Assembly (NCBI RefSeq): GCF_003352045.1
Contig: NZ_CP025815.1
Coordinates: 1,426,001 to 1,490,000 of the forward strand
Direction: 5' to 3'
DNA: 64,000 nucleotides
Source of the DNA: Sulfitobacter sp. JL08
Lineage (GTDB): Bacteria > Pseudomonadota > Alphaproteobacteria > Rhodobacterales > Rhodobacteraceae
Of the stretch, positions 41,371 through 50,501 are shown piece by piece. The notes below the pieces were generated by a model, which saw only the letters and a list, made by a program, of their open reading frames with translations, was not told where the DNA came from and made no database searches. The position numbers and the translations under genes are program-made. How positions within the stretch are numbered: position 1 is the first letter of the stretch; every line of letters begins with the position of its first letter.

Positions 41371-42686
41371 TGGATCCGCTTACACTGGCCGGACTGGTTG
41401 CGTTTTTCACCATATTCGTGCTGTTTTCCGGCGTATCGGTCGCGCTGGGCCTGCTGATCGTATCGGGCGGTTTCCTGATTGTGTTCGATGGCGTGCGCAG
41501 CCTTGAACTGATGCCGGAAATCCTGTTCGGCAAGCTGGATAATTTTGCCCTTCTGTCCATTCCGATGTTCATCATCATGGGGGCGTCCATCGCCTCGACC
41601 CGCGCCGGTGCTGATCTTTACGAGGCGCTGGAGCGCTGGCTGACCCGGGTGCCGGGGGGGCTGGTGATCTCCAATCTGGGGGCCTGTGCCCTGTTTGCCG
41701 CCATGTCGGGCTCAAGCCCTGCAACCTGTGCCGCCATCGGCAAGATGGGTATCCCCGAGATGCGCAAGCGCGGCTATCCCGATGGTGTCGCCGCCGGGTC
41801 GATCGCCGCCGGGGGCACATTGGGTATCCTGATCCCGCCATCGGTCACGATGATCGTCTACGGCATCGCAACCGAGGTATCGATCGGGCGGCTGTTTCTG
41901 GCCGGTGTCTTTCCCGGCCTGTTGCTGGTGACGTTGTTCATGGCATGGTCGCTTTATTCTACGGCGCGGTCGGGCAACGCCCAGCTTTTGCAATCCACCA
42001 GCTATAGCTGGCGCGAGAAATTCGAAATCCTGCCCCGGGTGGTTCCGTTTCTGGTGATCATCATTGGCGTTCTTTACGCCATGTATGGCGGCGTTGCGAC
42101 GCCATCTGAAACGGCAGCCGTGGGCGCGTTGCTGTGCCTGATCATTGCGATGGTGATCTACCGGTTGTGGAACCCGCGCGATCTGTGGGTTGTTCTGCGC
42201 GACAGCACCAAGGAAAGCGTGATGATCCTGTTCATCATCGCCGCCGCGGGCGTTTTTTCCTACATGCTGTCCAGCCTGTTCATCACCCAGTCGATTGCCG
42301 AATGGATCGGCACGCTGGATGTGAACCGCTGGGTGCTGATGGGGGCGATCAACGTGTTCCTGCTGATTGCGGGCTTTTTCCTGCCCCCCGTCGCGGTCAT
42401 TCTGATGGCGGCCCCGATCCTGTTGCCGATCATCACAACCGCCGGGTTCGATCCGATCTGGTTTGCCGTCATTCTGACGATCAACATGGAAATCGGTTTG
42501 ATTTCGCCGCCGGTGGGTCTGAACCTTTACGTGATCAACGGCATCGCCCCTGACATCAAGCTCAAGACCATCCTTTTGGGATCGCTGCCCTTTGTCGCCT
42601 GTATGGTCGTTGCGATCATTCTGTTGTGCCTGTTTCCGGGCATTGCGACATGGCTGCCCGATGCGGTGATGGGACCCGCGTTATGA
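41370..42686 (+). CDS. matM: TRAP transporter large permease (DctM family)
   Basis: The 438-aa transport subunit with about twelve membrane helices. Sodium-driven uptake is usual for the family. Signature segments are FALLSIPMFIIMGASIAST, LFAAMSGSSPATCAAIGKMG, and GGTLGILIPPSVTMIVYG, the second and third being the helical hairpins that form the substrate and Na+ sites. Near the end, LTINMEIGLISPPVGLNLYV is the matching hairpin of the second repeat. It overlaps the malonyl-CoA decarboxylase start by ATGA, joining transport and metabolism in one operon. Confidence 0.92.
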   Translation: MDPLTLAGLVAFFTIFVLFSGVSVALGLLIVSGGFLIVFDGVRSLELMPEILFGKLDNFALLSIPMFIIMGASIASTRAGADLYEALERWLTRVPGGLVISNLGACALFAAMSGSSPATCAAIGKMGIPEMRKRGYPDGVAAGSIAAGGTLGILIPPSVTMIVYGIATEVSIGRLFLAGVFPGLLLVTLFMAWSLYSTARSGNAQLLQSTSYSWREKFEILPRVVPFLVIIIGVLYAMYGGVATPSETAAVGALLCLIIAMVIYRLWNPRDLWVVLRDSTKESVMILFIIAAAGVFSYMLSSLFITQSIAEWIGTLDVNRWVLMGAINVFLLIAGFFLPPVAVILMAAPILLPIITTAGFDPIWFAVILTINMEIGLISPPVGLNLYVINGIAPDIKLKTILLGSLPFVACMVVAIILLCLFPGIATWLPDAVMGPAL

Positions 42687-43927
42687 GCCTGCTTGCCGAT
42701 CTTCTGTCGACCGTGTTTGAGCGGGCGACAAAACCGCTGGCACAGCAGGCCGACAGCGGTGCCCCGCTGGATGAAATGATGCGCGATCTGGTGCGCAATC
42801 ACGACGAAGTGCAGGGCATGGTGCTGGCCCAGCAAATCCTGAACCGGTACCACGCGATGGAAGACGCCGAGAAAAAGGCGTTTTTCCTGATGCTGGCGCA
42901 GGATATGGATATTCAGCCCGATCAGGTGCGCGCCGCGTTGGATGCGTACGAGGCGGATCAGACCAAAGCCACCTATCGCGCCTTTGTCGAAGCGGCCGAA
43001 GCGCCGCGTCAGGAAATGCTGCGCCGTCTGAACCAGGTTCCGGGGGCGACGGGGCAATTGGTGGCAATGCGCGCCGATCTGCTGAAACTGGTGCGCGACC
43101 ACCCCGAACTGGCCCCTGTCGATCTGGATTTCCGCCACCTGTTTGCGTCGTGGTTCAACCGTGGCTTTCTGGTGCTGCGCCCCGTCAACTGGGACAGTCC
43201 GGCGCAGATTCTGGAAAAGATCATCGCATACGAGGCCGTGCACGCCATCGACAGCTGGGACGATCTGCGCGCCCGTCTGCTGCCTAGCGACCGGCGGTGC
43301 TTTGCATTTTTTCACCCCTCAATGCCAAACGAACCGCTGATTTTCGTCGAGGTCGCGCTGACCCGCGGTGTGCCCAGTTCGATCCATTCGGTTCTGACAG
43401 AAGACCGCACCGAACTGCCCCCGCAAGAGGCGGATACCGCCGTGTTCTATTCGATCTCTAACTGTCAGGCCGGGCTGGCCAGCATCTCCTTTGGCAACTC
43501 GCTGATCAAACAGGTGGCAGGTGATCTGGCCCGTGATCTGCCGGGGTTGAAAACCTTTGTGACCCTGTCGCCTATTCCGGGGCTGGCGGCATGGATGGAA
43601 AGCGTGGACAAGAACGAACTGAACCCGGATGCCGAAATTGACGAAGTGGCCGCTGATTTCCTGCTGAACGCCAAACGGCTGGATGGCATGCCGATCGATC
43701 CGGTGGCACGGTTCCATCTGGGCAACGGGGCAATGGTGCACGCGGTTCATGCCAAGGCCGATCTGTCCGCCAAAGGGCAGGCACAATCCAAGGGCGCAAT
43801 GGTGAATTACCTGTACGATCTGTCCAAAATCGCTGAAAACGTACAGGCATTTACCACGGGGGGGCAGGTGGTCGCCTCGTCCGCGGTCAAGGCGCAGGCA
43901 CGCAACGCAACCCGCATCAAACGCTAA
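42683..43927 (+). CDS. matA: Malonyl-CoA decarboxylase
   Basis: Decarboxylates malonyl-CoA to acetyl-CoA. The 414-aa protein has the N-terminal all-helical domain (about 1-135) and the C-terminal GNAT-like catalytic domain. The catalytic serine is in FVTLSPIPGLAAWM and the histidine in VARFHLGNGAMVHAVH, the two key residues of this family. The start at 42683 is fixed by an ATGA overlap with the permease gene. Malonyl-CoA comes from the synthetase encoded next. Confidence 0.93.
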   Translation: MSLLADLLSTVFERATKPLAQQADSGAPLDEMMRDLVRNHDEVQGMVLAQQILNRYHAMEDAEKKAFFLMLAQDMDIQPDQVRAALDAYEADQTKATYRAFVEAAEAPRQEMLRRLNQVPGATGQLVAMRADLLKLVRDHPELAPVDLDFRHLFASWFNRGFLVLRPVNWDSPAQILEKIIAYEAVHAIDSWDDLRARLLPSDRRCFAFFHPSMPNEPLIFVEVALTRGVPSSIHSVLTEDRTELPPQEADTAVFYSISNCQAGLASISFGNSLIKQVAGDLARDLPGLKTFVTLSPIPGLAAWMESVDKNELNPDAEIDEVAADFLLNAKRLDGMPIDPVARFHLGNGAMVHAVHAKADLSAKGQAQSKGAMVNYLYDLSKIAENVQAFTTGGQVVASSAVKAQARNATRIKR

Positions 43928-43946
43928 AGAATTCGGAGGCCGGAAT

Positions 43947-45458
43947 ATGGCGAACCCGCTTTATGATACATTGTTCGGAACCCATCAGGGGAGCGATGCG
44001 GATTTCCTGCTGCTGCCGGATGGAGGCGTTCTGAGCTATCGCGATTTTCTGGCGATGACGGCGCGGTTTGCCCATGTGTTTTCAAATGCGGGGCTGGTGG
44101 CGGGCGACAGGCTGGCGGTACAAATCGACAAATCGCCCGAGGCGCTGGCCGTTTACGCCGCTTGTGTGCAGGCCGGATTGGTGTTTTTGCCTCTGAACAC
44201 TGCCTATAAAGAAGCGGAACTAGCTTATTTTATCGAAAACAGCGGCGCACGTCTGGTCCTGTGCCCCGATGCGCGCGCGCAAACGCTGGCCCCGATTGCA
44301 GCGGCCTGCGGTGCGGCGCTGGATACCTTGAACGATGACGGCACCGGCGGCATCGTGGACAAGGCACAGGCGCAGCCCGACAGCTTTGATACTGTGGCAC
44401 GCAGCAGTGATGATCTGGCTGCGTTCCTTTATACATCCGGAACAACGGGACGATCCAAGGGCGCGATGCTGACCCAGGAGAACCTGTTGTCCAATGCGCA
44501 GACGCTGGTGGAGTACTGGCAGTTCAGCGACCGTGATGTGTTGCTGCACGCCCTGCCGATCTTTCACACTCACGGGCTTTTTGTGGCGACGAACGTGATC
44601 CTTCTGGCGGGCGGGGCAATGATTTTCCTGCCGAAATTCGATGTGGGGCAGGTTGTGCACGAAATGGCGCGCGCCACATCCATGATGGGCGTGCCAACCT
44701 TTTACACCCGCCTGCTGGATACGCCGGAATTCACCCGCGAAGTGGCTGCACATATGCGGTTGTTCGTGTCCGGTTCGGCCCCGATGCTGGCCGAAACCCA
44801 CACCGCGTTTTTCGAACGCACCGGCCACCGTATTCTGGAACGTTACGGCATGACCGAAACAAATATGAACACGTCCAACCCATATGAAGGGGAACGGCGT
44901 GTGGGCAGTGTCGGGTTTCCCCTGCCGGGGGTCGAGGTCCGGATAACGGATGCCGATGGCGCCGATGTGGATCAGGGCACAATTGGCCAGATCGAGGTGC
45001 GCGGGCCAAACGTGTTCAAGGGCTATTGGCAGATGCCCGAAAAAACCGCCGCCGAATTGCGCGACAACGGGTTTTTCCTGACCGGCGATCTGGGGCGCAT
45101 CGACGAAGACGGATATATCTACATCGTCGGACGCGACAAGGATCTGATTATTTCCGGGGGGTACAACATCTATCCCAAGGAAATCGAAATGGTGATCGAC
45201 GATCAGCCCGGCGTGCAGGAAAGCGCGGTGATCGGCGTGCCCCACGCGGATTTCGGCGAAGGTGTTGTGGCAATCGTCGTGCCCAAACGCGGGGCTTCAC
45301 CTGATCTGGATGAAATCACCCGATCCATCAAATCCGAGCTGGCGCGCTTCAAGCATCCGCAAAAACTGATTGTGCTGCCGGAACTGCCCAAGAATACGAT
45401 GGGCAAGGTGCAAAAGAATGTCCTGCGTGAAGACTATAAAGACATATTGTCGGTATAA
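43947..45458 (+). CDS. matB: Malonyl-CoA synthetase (ANL superfamily)
   Basis: Activates malonate to malonyl-CoA with ATP. The 503-aa adenylate-forming enzyme shows the P-loop motif LYTSGTTGRSKGAMLT, the A5 motif YGMTETNMNTSNPYEGERR, the hinge DLGRIDEDGYIYIVGRDKD, and the C-terminal catalytic lysine in LPKNTMGKVQKN. ERYGMTETNMNTSNP with the arginine pair just after it is the MatB-specific region that binds the second carboxylate. It follows malonyl-CoA decarboxylase by 19 bp with a GGAGG ribosome-binding site. Confidence 0.92.
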   Translation: MANPLYDTLFGTHQGSDADFLLLPDGGVLSYRDFLAMTARFAHVFSNAGLVAGDRLAVQIDKSPEALAVYAACVQAGLVFLPLNTAYKEAELAYFIENSGARLVLCPDARAQTLAPIAAACGAALDTLNDDGTGGIVDKAQAQPDSFDTVARSSDDLAAFLYTSGTTGRSKGAMLTQENLLSNAQTLVEYWQFSDRDVLLHALPIFHTHGLFVATNVILLAGGAMIFLPKFDVGQVVHEMARATSMMGVPTFYTRLLDTPEFTREVAAHMRLFVSGSAPMLAETHTAFFERTGHRILERYGMTETNMNTSNPYEGERRVGSVGFPLPGVEVRITDADGADVDQGTIGQIEVRGPNVFKGYWQMPEKTAAELRDNGFFLTGDLGRIDEDGYIYIVGRDKDLIISGGYNIYPKEIEMVIDDQPGVQESAVIGVPHADFGEGVVAIVVPKRGASPDLDEITRSIKSELARFKHPQKLIVLPELPKNTMGKVQKNVLREDYKDILSV

Positions 45459-45531
45459 CAGTGTGTTATGGCCGATACCTTAAGTAGTTTTCAGGTCCGG
45501 TCAGGCCCAGTTTATATCGGTTGAACTGTCT

Positions 45532-45545
45532 ACTAAAAATTTAGT
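45532..45545. repeat. Inverted repeat upstream of the glycerol-importer operon
   Basis: ACTAAA-AA-TTTAGT, a perfect 6-2-6 inverted repeat in an AT-rich stretch. It touches a TTGACA hexamer at 45546-45551, a possible -35. The placement is that of an operator, but the regulator is not in the window. Confidence 0.45.
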
Positions 45546-45623
45546 TTGACAAAAAGCCGGTGTTGGAACCACACTGGCTCAGCCGGATGGAAACCGGCAC
45601 CAAATCTCAAGGGAGGAGACAAG

Positions 45624-47360
45624 ATGCGTAAGTATCTGCTCTCCGCAGTTGCGGCATCTGCCGTGATCGCGGGGTCCACGACAGCTATGGCCGACGAAGC
45701 CGCCGCCACACGCTGGATTGATCAGGAATTTCAACCGTCTGTCCTGAGCAAGGACGAACAAATGGCCGAGATGAAGTGGTTCATCGACGCGGCGCAGCCC
45801 TATGCCGGCATGGAAATCAACGTGTTGTCCGAAGGCATTCCGACACATTCCTACGAATCCGAAGTGCTGACCAAAGCGTTCGAGGAAATAACCGGTATCA
45901 AGGTCAATCACCAGATTCTGGGCGAAGGCGAAGTGGTGCAGGCGGTGCAAACCCAGATGCAGACCGGCCGGAACCTCTATGACGCCTATGTCAATGACAG
46001 TGATCTGATCGGCACCCATTCGCGGTTGCAACTGGCCTATAACCTGACCGACTTCATGGCAGGCGATGGCGCAAGTGTCACCAATCCGGGCCTTGATCTG
46101 GCCGATTTCATGGGCATCCAGTTCACCACCGGCCCCGATGGCGACCTTTATCAGTTGCCCGACCAGCAATTTGCCAACCTCTACTGGTTCCGCAAGGACT
46201 GGTTCGACCGCGAGGATCTGCAAGCTGCGTTCAAGGAAAAATACGGCTATGATCTGGGTGTGCCGGTCAACTGGTCCGCTTACGAAGATATCGCCGAGTT
46301 TTTCAGCAACGACGTCAAGGAAGTCGACGGAACGACCATCTATGGCCACATGGATTACGGTAAACGCGCGCCCGATCTGGGCTGGCGGATGACCGATGCC
46401 TGGCTGTCGATGGCCGGTGCCGGATCAAAGGGCGAACCCAACGGTATTCCGATCGACGAATGGGGTATCCGGATGGAAGCGGGTACCTGTAACCCTGTCG
46501 GTGCGTCGGTAACGCGCGGCGGGGCGGCAAACGGCCCTGCGGCGGTTTATGCGATCCGCAAATGGGATGAATGGCTGCGCGCCTATGCACCCCCCGGTGC
46601 GGCATCTTATGACTTCTATCAGTCGCTGCCCGCACTGGCACAAGGCAACGTTGCCCAGCAAATCTTCTGGTACACCGCCTTTACCGCCGACATGGTCAAG
46701 CCGAAATCGGAAGGCAACAACACCGTCGATGACGAAGGCAACCCGTTGTGGCGGATGGCGCCAAGCCCCCACGGCCCCTATTGGGAAGAAGGCCAGAAGG
46801 TCGGCTATCAGGACGTGGGATCCTGGACAATTCTCAAGTCCACCCCGCTGGATCGCGCACAGGCGGCGTGGCTTTATGCCCAGTTCGTGGTGTCCAAAAC
46901 CGTGGATACCAAGAAATCGCATGTTGGCCTGACCTTTATTCGCAACAGCACCGTCAATCACGACAGCTTTAGCGAACGCGCCCCCAAACTGGGTGGTCTG
47001 GTCGAATTCTACCGGTCGCCGGATCGTGTGGCATGGTCGCCCACGGGCATCAACGTGCCGGATTACCCCAAGCTGGCGCAAATCTGGTGGCAACAGATCG
47101 GCGATGTGAACTCTGGCGCGTTTACGCCACAGGAAGCAATGGATCGTCTGGCCGAGGAAATGGATATCACCATGTCCCGGATGCAGGCCGCCGATGAGGC
47201 CGCCAACATCTATGGCGGCTGCGGTCCGCGTCTGAACGAAGAAAAAGACGCGGAATGGTGGTTTGCCAACGGTGGTGCCAAGCCCAAGCTCGACAATGAA
47301 AAGCCGCAAGGCCAGACCGTCAACTATGACGAACTGGTGGCGCGCTGGGCGGCGAACTAA
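45624..47360 (+). CDS. glpV: Glycerol ABC transporter substrate-binding protein (GlpV-like)
   Basis: A large periplasmic receptor of 578 aa, the length of rhizobial GlpV. The signal peptide spans residues 1-23 (LLSAVAASAVIAGSTTAMA). The mature protein has a family-1 type binding fold with LSEGIPTHSYESEVLTKAFEE near residue 70 and a long, tryptophan-rich C-terminal half. The start at 45624 follows GGGAGGAGAC. The operon order (receptor, two ATPases, two permeases, DUF2160) is that of the glpVSTPQ glycerol importer of Rhizobium. No glycerol kinase or dehydrogenase gene is adjacent. Confidence 0.87.
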   Translation: MRKYLLSAVAASAVIAGSTTAMADEAAATRWIDQEFQPSVLSKDEQMAEMKWFIDAAQPYAGMEINVLSEGIPTHSYESEVLTKAFEEITGIKVNHQILGEGEVVQAVQTQMQTGRNLYDAYVNDSDLIGTHSRLQLAYNLTDFMAGDGASVTNPGLDLADFMGIQFTTGPDGDLYQLPDQQFANLYWFRKDWFDREDLQAAFKEKYGYDLGVPVNWSAYEDIAEFFSNDVKEVDGTTIYGHMDYGKRAPDLGWRMTDAWLSMAGAGSKGEPNGIPIDEWGIRMEAGTCNPVGASVTRGGAANGPAAVYAIRKWDEWLRAYAPPGAASYDFYQSLPALAQGNVAQQIFWYTAFTADMVKPKSEGNNTVDDEGNPLWRMAPSPHGPYWEEGQKVGYQDVGSWTILKSTPLDRAQAAWLYAQFVVSKTVDTKKSHVGLTFIRNSTVNHDSFSERAPKLGGLVEFYRSPDRVAWSPTGINVPDYPKLAQIWWQQIGDVNSGAFTPQEAMDRLAEEMDITMSRMQAADEAANIYGGCGPRLNEEKDAEWWFANGGAKPKLDNEKPQGQTVNYDELVARWAAN

Positions 47361-47404
47361 ACGGTTCTCCCTGTGCGCCTGACCCACTTGGGCGCATACA
47401 CACT

Positions 47405-47430
47405 GGCCGGGGCCTTTTTTGGTCCCGGCC
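47405..47430 (+). other. Intercistronic stem-loop after GlpV-like gene
   Basis: GGCCGGGGCC pairs with GGTCCCGGCC (one GU pair) around a TTTTTT loop. It lies 45 bases after the receptor stop and before the first ATPase gene. It is not followed by a T run, so it should stabilise the receptor message. Confidence 0.6.
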
Positions 47431-47475
47431 GATTTGACGCACCATCACCACCACCTAGCCGGGGCACCATCGCGC

Positions 47476-48540
47476 ATGGCCGTAGAACTCAAGAACATTA
47501 CCAAAGTCGTGAACGGCAAAGTCCACATCAAAGAGACAAGCATGGTGCTGGAACCGGGCCATTTCAACGTTCTGCTGGGGCAGACGGGCGCGGGCAAGAC
47601 ATCGCTGATCAAGATGATGACGGGTTTGGATCCGATCGCCGGCGGGACGATCCTGTTTGACGGCGTGGATGTGACCGGGCTGAACACGCAGAAACGCAAC
47701 ATTTCCCTCGTGCACCAGTTTTTCGTCAATTACCCGCACATGAGCGTTTTTGACAACATTGCTTCGCCGTTACGCGTGGCGGGCATGGCTAAATCCGAAA
47801 TTCAGGGCAGGGTGGAACAGGCCGCCGATGTGCTGCAACTGCGCCCGATGCTGGGCCGCCGCCCGCACGAGCTGTCCGGTGGACAACAGCAGCGTACCGC
47901 GCTGGCCCGCGCCATCGCCAAGGAAAGCAAGGCGGTGTTTCTGGATGAACCGCTGGCCAATCTGGATTACAAATTGCGCGAGGAATTGCGCGAACAACTG
48001 CCCGAGATTTTCGCAGGCCGTGGCGCGGTTGTGGTTTACGCCACCTCCGAACCCGAAGAGGCGCTGTTGCTGGGCGGCATGACCGGGTTGATGAATGACG
48101 GGTCTGTGACCCAGTTCGGCCCCACGGCCCAGATTTACCGCGCGCCGCAAGATCTTGTTTCGGCACAGGTTTTTTCGGATCCGCCGATCAATTTTGCAAC
48201 CGTGACAAAACAGGGCGACACCGCGCGCCTGACATCGCAAACCACCTGGCCGATGGCGGGGGATGCCGCCGCACTGGCGGATGGCACCTATACCGTGGCC
48301 ATACGCCCCCATCACGTCAGCCCGGTGCCGACAAAATCCTGTTCCATCGCCCTTGATGGCCAAGTGCTGGTGACCGAACTCAGCGGATCGGAAAGCAGTG
48401 CGCATTTCCGGATGGACGCGGGCGACTGGGTATCGTTGTCCCACGGGGTACATCCGTTCAAGGTGGGTGAAACCCACATGTTCTATCTGGACCCGTCCGC
48501 GTGTTTCTATTTCGCACCCGACGGCAAGATCGTGGCGTAA
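47476..48540 (+). CDS. glpS: ABC importer ATPase, GlpS-like (atypical H-loop)
   Basis: One of two different ATPases of the importer, 354 aa. Walker A GQTGAGKT is at residues 35-42, the signature LSGGQQQR and Walker B KAVFLDEPLANLD are normal. The H-loop, usually THDQxEA, reads VVYATSEPEEALLL, so the switch histidine is replaced by serine. A TOBE domain follows. The start at 47476 is preferred; an upstream frame with five consecutive His codons has no ribosome-binding site. It pairs with the next ATPase. Confidence 0.9.
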   Translation: MAVELKNITKVVNGKVHIKETSMVLEPGHFNVLLGQTGAGKTSLIKMMTGLDPIAGGTILFDGVDVTGLNTQKRNISLVHQFFVNYPHMSVFDNIASPLRVAGMAKSEIQGRVEQAADVLQLRPMLGRRPHELSGGQQQRTALARAIAKESKAVFLDEPLANLDYKLREELREQLPEIFAGRGAVVVYATSEPEEALLLGGMTGLMNDGSVTQFGPTAQIYRAPQDLVSAQVFSDPPINFATVTKQGDTARLTSQTTWPMAGDAAALADGTYTVAIRPHHVSPVPTKSCSIALDGQVLVTELSGSESSAHFRMDAGDWVSLSHGVHPFKVGETHMFYLDPSACFYFAPDGKIVA

Positions 48541-48552
48541 GGGGTTAGGATC

Positions 48553-49641
48553 ATGGCAAAAATCACGCTCTCCAACTTGCGCCACAGCTATTACTCGAAC
48601 CCGCAGGGGCCGGATGATTTCGCGCTGAAAAAGATTGATCTGGATTGGCAGGATGGCGGGGCATACGCGCTGCTTGGCCCTTCGGGATGCGGTAAATCTA
48701 CGCTGTTGAACATCATTTCAGGGCTACTTGCCCCGTCCGAAGGTCGTATCCTGTTTGATGACCGCGATGTGACGCATCTGCCGCCGGACAAGCGCAACAT
48801 CGCGCAGGTGTTCCAGTTTCCGGTGATCTACGACACGATGACGGTATTCGACAATCTGGCCTTTCCCTTGCGCAATCGCGGCGTGGCCGAGGCCCGCGTG
48901 GCCGAACGCGTGCACGAGATTGCCGAGATGCTGGACGTGACCGAAATGTTGGGCACGCGTGCCGCCGGGCTGTCACCGGACAACAAGCAAAAGATTTCGA
49001 TGGGGCGGGGGCTGGTGCGTGACGATGTGAATGTCGTCATGTTTGACGAGCCGTTAACGGTGATCGATCCGCACCTGAAATGGAAGCTGCGCAGCAAGCT
49101 GAAAGAACTGCATCAGAAAGTGCGCGCCACGATGATCTACGTCACCCATGACCAGACCGAGGCGCTGACCTTTGCCGATCAGGTGGTGGTGATGCAGGAT
49201 GGCGAGATTGTGCAGATCGGCACCCCCGTAGAACTGTTTGATCGCCCCGCCCACACCTTTGTCGGCCATTTCATCGGATCGCCCGGAATGAACATCCTGC
49301 CTTGCGAAATCCGCGATAAAGCTACTTTTTTCAACGGGATGAAGATTGATCTTGAAGGAAAAATAGACGGCGCTGACACTGGCGACATGCAGATCGGTGT
49401 GCGCCCCGAATTCGTGAGTATTGCCGCATCCGGTATTCCAGCGCGCGTGCGCAAAATCTCGGATGTGGGGCGTCACAATGTGGTCGAGGCGATGGCCGGA
49501 GACACCAAGATCAAGGCCGTGATCGAAGGCGCCGTGCCCGAACAGGGCAGCGAGGTGTTTCTGAATCTGGCCCCCGAAAAAACCCGCCTTTACCGCGACG
49601 GCTGGATCGCAACCCGACCCGACACAGGAGGTGACGCATGA
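48553..49641 (+). CDS. glpT: ABC importer ATPase, GlpT-like (degenerate signature)
   Basis: The second ATPase, 362 aa. Walker A GPSGCGKST lies near residue 42, Walker B is VNVVMFDEPLTVID, and the H-loop VTHDQTEALTFADQ is intact. The signature motif, normally LSGGQ, reads AAGLSPDNKQKISMGR, so it cannot complete the partner's ATP site in the usual way. Together with the H-loop loss in GlpS, one of the two composite sites is predicted active and one degenerate. The stop overlaps the first permease by ATGA. Confidence 0.9.
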   Translation: MAKITLSNLRHSYYSNPQGPDDFALKKIDLDWQDGGAYALLGPSGCGKSTLLNIISGLLAPSEGRILFDDRDVTHLPPDKRNIAQVFQFPVIYDTMTVFDNLAFPLRNRGVAEARVAERVHEIAEMLDVTEMLGTRAAGLSPDNKQKISMGRGLVRDDVNVVMFDEPLTVIDPHLKWKLRSKLKELHQKVRATMIYVTHDQTEALTFADQVVVMQDGEIVQIGTPVELFDRPAHTFVGHFIGSPGMNILPCEIRDKATFFNGMKIDLEGKIDGADTGDMQIGVRPEFVSIAASGIPARVRKISDVGRHNVVEAMAGDTKIKAVIEGAVPEQGSEVFLNLAPEKTRLYRDGWIATRPDTGGDA

Positions 49642-50501
49642 AAACGCAAAACCACAAAGCGTGGTTCTTTGTGCTGCCGGTGCTGTTGTTGGTCGCCTTC
49701 AACGCGCTGATCCCGATGATGACGGTGGTGAATTATTCGGTGCAGGAAACCTTTGGCAACAACCAGTTTTTCTGGGAAGGGCTGCGCTGGTTCGAGGAAC
49801 TGCTGAATTCGGAACGCTTCCATGCCGCTTTGGGGCGGCAGTTTCTGTTCACCGGTCTGATCCTGCTGATCGAGATTCCGCTGGGTATCATCATAGCACT
49901 CTCCATGCCGCGGCAGGGGTTCTGGGTGCCTGTCTGTCTGGTGACGATGGCGCTGCCCATGCTGATCCCGTGGAACGTGGTCGGGGCCATGTGGAACATC
50001 TTTACCCTGCCTGACATCGGCCTCCTAGGATATCTGATGAACCATACGCTGGGTATTGACTATGACATGACGCAAAACCCCTTTGCGGCGTGGGCCACGA
50101 TCATCACCATGGATGTCTGGCACTGGACGTCGCTGGTGGTTTTGCTGTCCTATGCCGGCCTCGTGTCGATCCCGGACGCCTATTATCAGGCGGCCAAGAT
50201 CGACGGGGCCAGCGCATGGTCGGTGTTTCGCTATATTCAGTTGCCCAAGATGAAACAGGTGCTGACCATCGCAATCCTTCTGCGGTTTATGGACAGCTTT
50301 AATATCTACACGGAAGTCTTTGTTTTAACAGGCGGAGGCCCGGGTAATTCAACGACCCTCTTGTCGATTGATCTGGTCAAGATCGCGTTGGGCCAGTTCG
50401 ATCTGGGGCCGGCGGCGGCGATGTCGCTGATCTATTTCGCCATCACATTGCTGGTGTCCTGGTTGTTCTACACGCTGATGACAAAGGACGACGCAAAATG
50501 A
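49638..50501 (+). CDS. glpP: ABC permease, GlpP-like
   Basis: A 287-aa permease with six helices, the first at about residues 10-32. The coupling loop is YYQAAKIDGASAWSVFRYIQLP and the later FVLTGGGPGNSTTLLSIDL is typical of MalF/UgpA-type sugar and polyol permeases, which fits glycerol. Four-base overlaps on both sides show tight coupling with the ATPase and partner permease. Confidence 0.9.
   Translation: MKTQNHKAWFFVLPVLLLVAFNALIPMMTVVNYSVQETFGNNQFFWEGLRWFEELLNSERFHAALGRQFLFTGLILLIEIPLGIIIALSMPRQGFWVPVCLVTMALPMLIPWNVVGAMWNIFTLPDIGLLGYLMNHTLGIDYDMTQNPFAAWATIITMDVWHWTSLVVLLSYAGLVSIPDAYYQAAKIDGASAWSVFRYIQLPKMKQVLTIAILLRFMDSFNIYTEVFVLTGGGPGNSTTLLSIDLVKIALGQFDLGPAAAMSLIYFAITLLVSWLFYTLMTKDDAK

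Noticed and set aside
47419-47475. N-terminal extension of GlpS-like ATPase with five consecutive His codons
   Set aside because: No ribosome-binding site, overlaps an intercistronic hairpin, and the ATPase fold begins at 47476. Chance, not a tag or metal site.
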